Assembly: GCA_025352915.1 (NCBI GenBank)
Contig: JANXSA010000119.1
Coordinates: 1-7,254 of the forward strand
Direction: 5' to 3'
Source: Rhodospirillales bacterium
GTDB taxonomy: Bacteria; Pseudomonadota; Alphaproteobacteria; Acetobacterales; Acetobacteraceae
DNA: 7,254 nt
The notes beneath the pieces are model-generated. The model saw only the letters and a list, made by a program, of their open reading frames with translations, was not told where the DNA came from and searched no databases. A program made the position numbers and the translations under genes. Position 1 is the first letter of the stretch. Every line of letters starts with the position of its first letter. Shown piece by piece: positions 5,619 through 7,254 of this stretch.

Positions 5619-5666
5619 GGGCAATCGGGTGAAAAAGCGCGTGATAATCGGCTAAATTGCTGAATC
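5619..5666 (-). pseudogene. Truncated 5' exon fragment of the intron-interrupted small gene
   Basis: These 48 bases lie between the intron 5' end and the IS3-like terminus. In the frame that continues into the 3' exon they read IQQFSRLSRAFSPDCP, a polar, basic segment that would precede the membrane helix. The upstream start of the gene has been removed or displaced by the insertion at 5667. The last bases, TTGCCC, provide the intron-binding site IBS1. Confidence 0.4.
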
Positions 5667-5692
5667 TGAGGTGGCCCCCAAATCCTGGACAG
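5667..5692. mobile_element. IS3-family-like terminal sequence (one end only)
   Basis: The 26 bases start TGAGGTGGCCCC and continue CAAATCCTGGACAG. They match the pattern familiar from IS3-group ends, which begin with TG and read roughly TGA..TG.CCCC.AA..TGGACA. No IS3 transposase is visible, because an IS1380-type element begins directly afterwards. This is either a solitary end or the left end of an IS3 element split by the IS1380 insertion, with the rest beyond the window. The call rests on remembered consensus. Confidence 0.45.
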
Positions 5693-5816
5693 CTAGCCCG
5701 TCTTATTCACGGCATGGCAGGGATTCGTTGGCGGGTGTCTCGTAAACCGTTGATTACGCTTAGAGAGTGGGTGTCGAGACCATCCCAACCACGTTGTCAC
5801 GCGAGCCACACCCGCT

Positions 5817-7169
5817 ATGTTGCAAGATACTCTGCTGCCCTTCAGTTTCCCAGCGGTTGGACGCAAGAAAGTCAGCGCCGCGTTTGATGGCGGACGCATG
5901 ACCTCGGACGGTGGCGTCATGCTTCTCGGTGCCGTCGAGCGCCGTATCGGGCTCGCCCGCACCCTCGCAGCCTTGATCGCCGACCGGCGCAATCCCCGGC
6001 TTGTCACCCACAGCGTAGCCGACATCCTGCGGGTCCGGATGCTTGCCATTGCCTGCGGCTACGAAGACGCCGACGACCTTGATGATCTTCGCCACGATCC
6101 CGGCTTCAAGCTGGCCTGCGGACATCTGCCCGATAGCGGCACTGACCTGTGCTCGCAGCCAACCATGTCGCGGTGGGAGAACGCCGCCGATCTGCGCACG
6201 ATGATCCGCCTGAGCTACGCCATGGTCGATATATACTGTGCCAGCTACGCCAGCCCGCCGCGCGCTGTCACGCTGGACATCGACGATACCGTCGATGTCG
6301 TGCATGGCCACCAGCAGCTTGCCTTGTTCAACGCGCATTACGATGAGCGCTGCTTCCAGCCGATCCACGTCTATGACACCGCCACGTCGCGCCCGGTGGC
6401 GATGCTGCTGCGGCCGGGCAAGACCCCGTCGGGGACGGAAATACGCAGCCATCTGCGCCGTCTCGTGCGCCGCATCCGCTCGCACTGGCCCCAAACGCGG
6501 CTGACCATCCGCGGCGACGGTCATTACGGACGCCCCGAGGTGATGGCGTGGTGCGAGGCCAACGCTGTCGACTACATCCTGGGTCTGCCGGGAAATGCCG
6601 TTCTGGATCGCCTGGTGGAACCGGCCGCCGACGATGTGCGGGTTCGTCGCGCCGAAGCCCAGGCGCCAGCGCTGCGCCGCTACACCCAAACCCGCTATGG
6701 CGCCAAATCCTGGCGCTGCGAGCGGCGCGTGGCCGCGCGCATCGAGGCGACCACAAAGGGATTGGACATCCGCTACGTGGTGACCAACATCGCTGTCGGC
6801 ACCGCCGATTGGCTCTACGACACACTATACTGTGCCCGCGGCCAGGCCGAGAACCTGATCAAGTTGCACAAGACCCAGCTGGCATCCGACCGCACCAGTT
6901 GTCGATCGCCACTCGCCAATCAGATGCGCCTGGTGCTGCACACTGCGGCCTACTGGCTCATGCTGAAGCTGCGCGACGCCATCCCGAAACCCCAGCCATT
7001 GGCCAGCGCCGAGTTCACAACCCTGCGCATGCGCCTGCTCAAGATTGCCGCGCGCATCACCGAGACCGCGACTCGGGTGCGCATCGCCTTCGCCGCGGCG
7101 TGTCCAGAAGCGCAGCGGAACGTGTCAACGACTTTGATACAGCCGGGTTTGGAATTTAAGCTCGGTTAG
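5817..7169 (+). CDS. IS1380-family DDE transposase
   Basis: This 450-residue RNase H-fold transposase performs cut-and-paste movement of the surrounding element. The N-terminus reads FDGGRMTSDGGVMLLGAVER, typical of the family, followed by a helical DNA-binding part and QPTMSRWEN (114-122). The catalytic acidic residues can be placed: LDIDDTVD (D154-D157) supplies the first Asp, IRGDGHYGRPEVMAW (D234) the second, and ARGQAENLIKLHK (E345) the Glu. The C-terminal region (ANQMRLVLHTAAYWLMLKLRD) is the usual family helix. The length is at the family norm and there are no frameshifts, so it is probably functional. The start at 5817 follows CACACCCGCT without a strong ribosome site, as is common for transposases. 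Its codon use and GC content match the surroundings, which suggests long residence in similar hosts. Confidence 0.95.
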   Translation: MLQDTLLPFSFPAVGRKKVSAAFDGGRMTSDGGVMLLGAVERRIGLARTLAALIADRRNPRLVTHSVADILRVRMLAIACGYEDADDLDDLRHDPGFKLACGHLPDSGTDLCSQPTMSRWENAADLRTMIRLSYAMVDIYCASYASPPRAVTLDIDDTVDVVHGHQQLALFNAHYDERCFQPIHVYDTATSRPVAMLLRPGKTPSGTEIRSHLRRLVRRIRSHWPQTRLTIRGDGHYGRPEVMAWCEANAVDYILGLPGNAVLDRLVEPAADDVRVRRAEAQAPALRRYTQTRYGAKSWRCERRVAARIEATTKGLDIRYVVTNIAVGTADWLYDTLYCARGQAENLIKLHKTQLASDRTSCRSPLANQMRLVLHTAAYWLMLKLRDAIPKPQPLASAEFTTLRMRLLKIAARITETATRVRIAFAAACPEAQRNVSTTLIQPGLEFKLG

Positions 7170-7254
7170 GAGGCGTCGATTGCGTGTCGTCGTGCTGGGC
7201 GAGTCAGGCAGCGCGTGGTGTTGGCCGGGTCCATTCGAGGATCGGCGTGTCGTC
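7170..7254. other. Downstream flank of the transposase, probably the right part of the IS
   Basis: These 85 bases follow the transposase stop and run to the window edge. They contain no gene and no copy of the left terminal repeat. By analogy with the family they are non-coding IS sequence before the right terminal repeat. Confidence 0.4.

Larger units (their letters stand above)
5694..7254 (+). mobile_element. IS1380-family insertion sequence, left end and transposase (right end outside the window)
   Basis: The element contains an intact IS1380-type transposase. The left end is placed at TAGCCCGTCTTATTCACGG (5694-5712), immediately after the IS3-like terminus; this resembles the terminal repeats of the family. 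No reverse complement of this sequence occurs between the transposase stop and 7254, so the right terminal repeat must lie past the window. IS1380 elements are about 1.7 kb, which fits. The 125 bases before the ATG probably hold the promoter; I see no good -35/-10 pair. The exact left boundary and target duplication are uncertain. Confidence 0.75.

Noticed and set aside
5760..6689. 309-codon antisense frame over the IS1380 transposase
   Set aside because: It is the complement of a gene whose catalytic motifs are all visible on the other strand.
1..7254. CRISPR arrays, tRNA or rRNA genes
   Set aside because: No regularly spaced direct repeats, tRNA cloverleaf with conserved T-loop, or rRNA core sequence was seen on either strand.

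Overview
The window is a high-GC accessory region of a bacterial genome, most likely an alphaproteobacterium of the Rhodospirillales/Acetobacteraceae type. That guess rests on a TakP-like TRAP solute-binding protein, an IS1380-family transposase and uniformly GC-rich codons; no rRNA or other phylogenetic marker is present.

Layout. Positions 1-292 are a leader with no convincing gene, holding a perfect inverted repeat (217-235). On the + strand, 293-1390 encodes a complete 365-aa TRAP transporter periplasmic receptor with a Tat-like signal. It is convergent, with a 19-bp gap, with a minus-strand pair: a 197-aa protein with a phage-structural flavour (2489-1896) followed by a 144-aa unknown protein (1844-1410). 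Positions 2490-2875 carry only fragments: the tail of a + strand reading frame (2464-2559), a possible frameshifted 44-codon cationic mini-protein (2658-2793) and a perfect 9-bp hairpin. A second minus-strand block follows: an unknown 206-aa protein (3496-2876), with a terminator-like hairpin at its end, preceded by a small membrane-protein gene whose 3' part lies at 3710-3554.

That membrane-protein gene is broken. A complete group II intron of about 1.9 kb (minus strand, 5618 to 3711) with its own reverse transcriptase/maturase sits inside it. Joining the proposed exons restores one open frame, but the 5' exon is only 48 bp long before it meets what looks like an IS3-family terminus (5667-5692). 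That terminus in turn directly abuts the left end of an IS1380-family element whose transposase fills 5817-7169 and whose right end lies outside the window.

How it fits together. The left third is an ordinary transport gene beside phage-like remnants. The right half is a mobile-element landing pad with three elements stacked within about 100 bp. No new defence or biosynthetic system is evident. The most informative item is the intron: its boundaries can be placed from sequence alone, and its maturase frame runs through catalytic domain V and stops in the domain VI loop.
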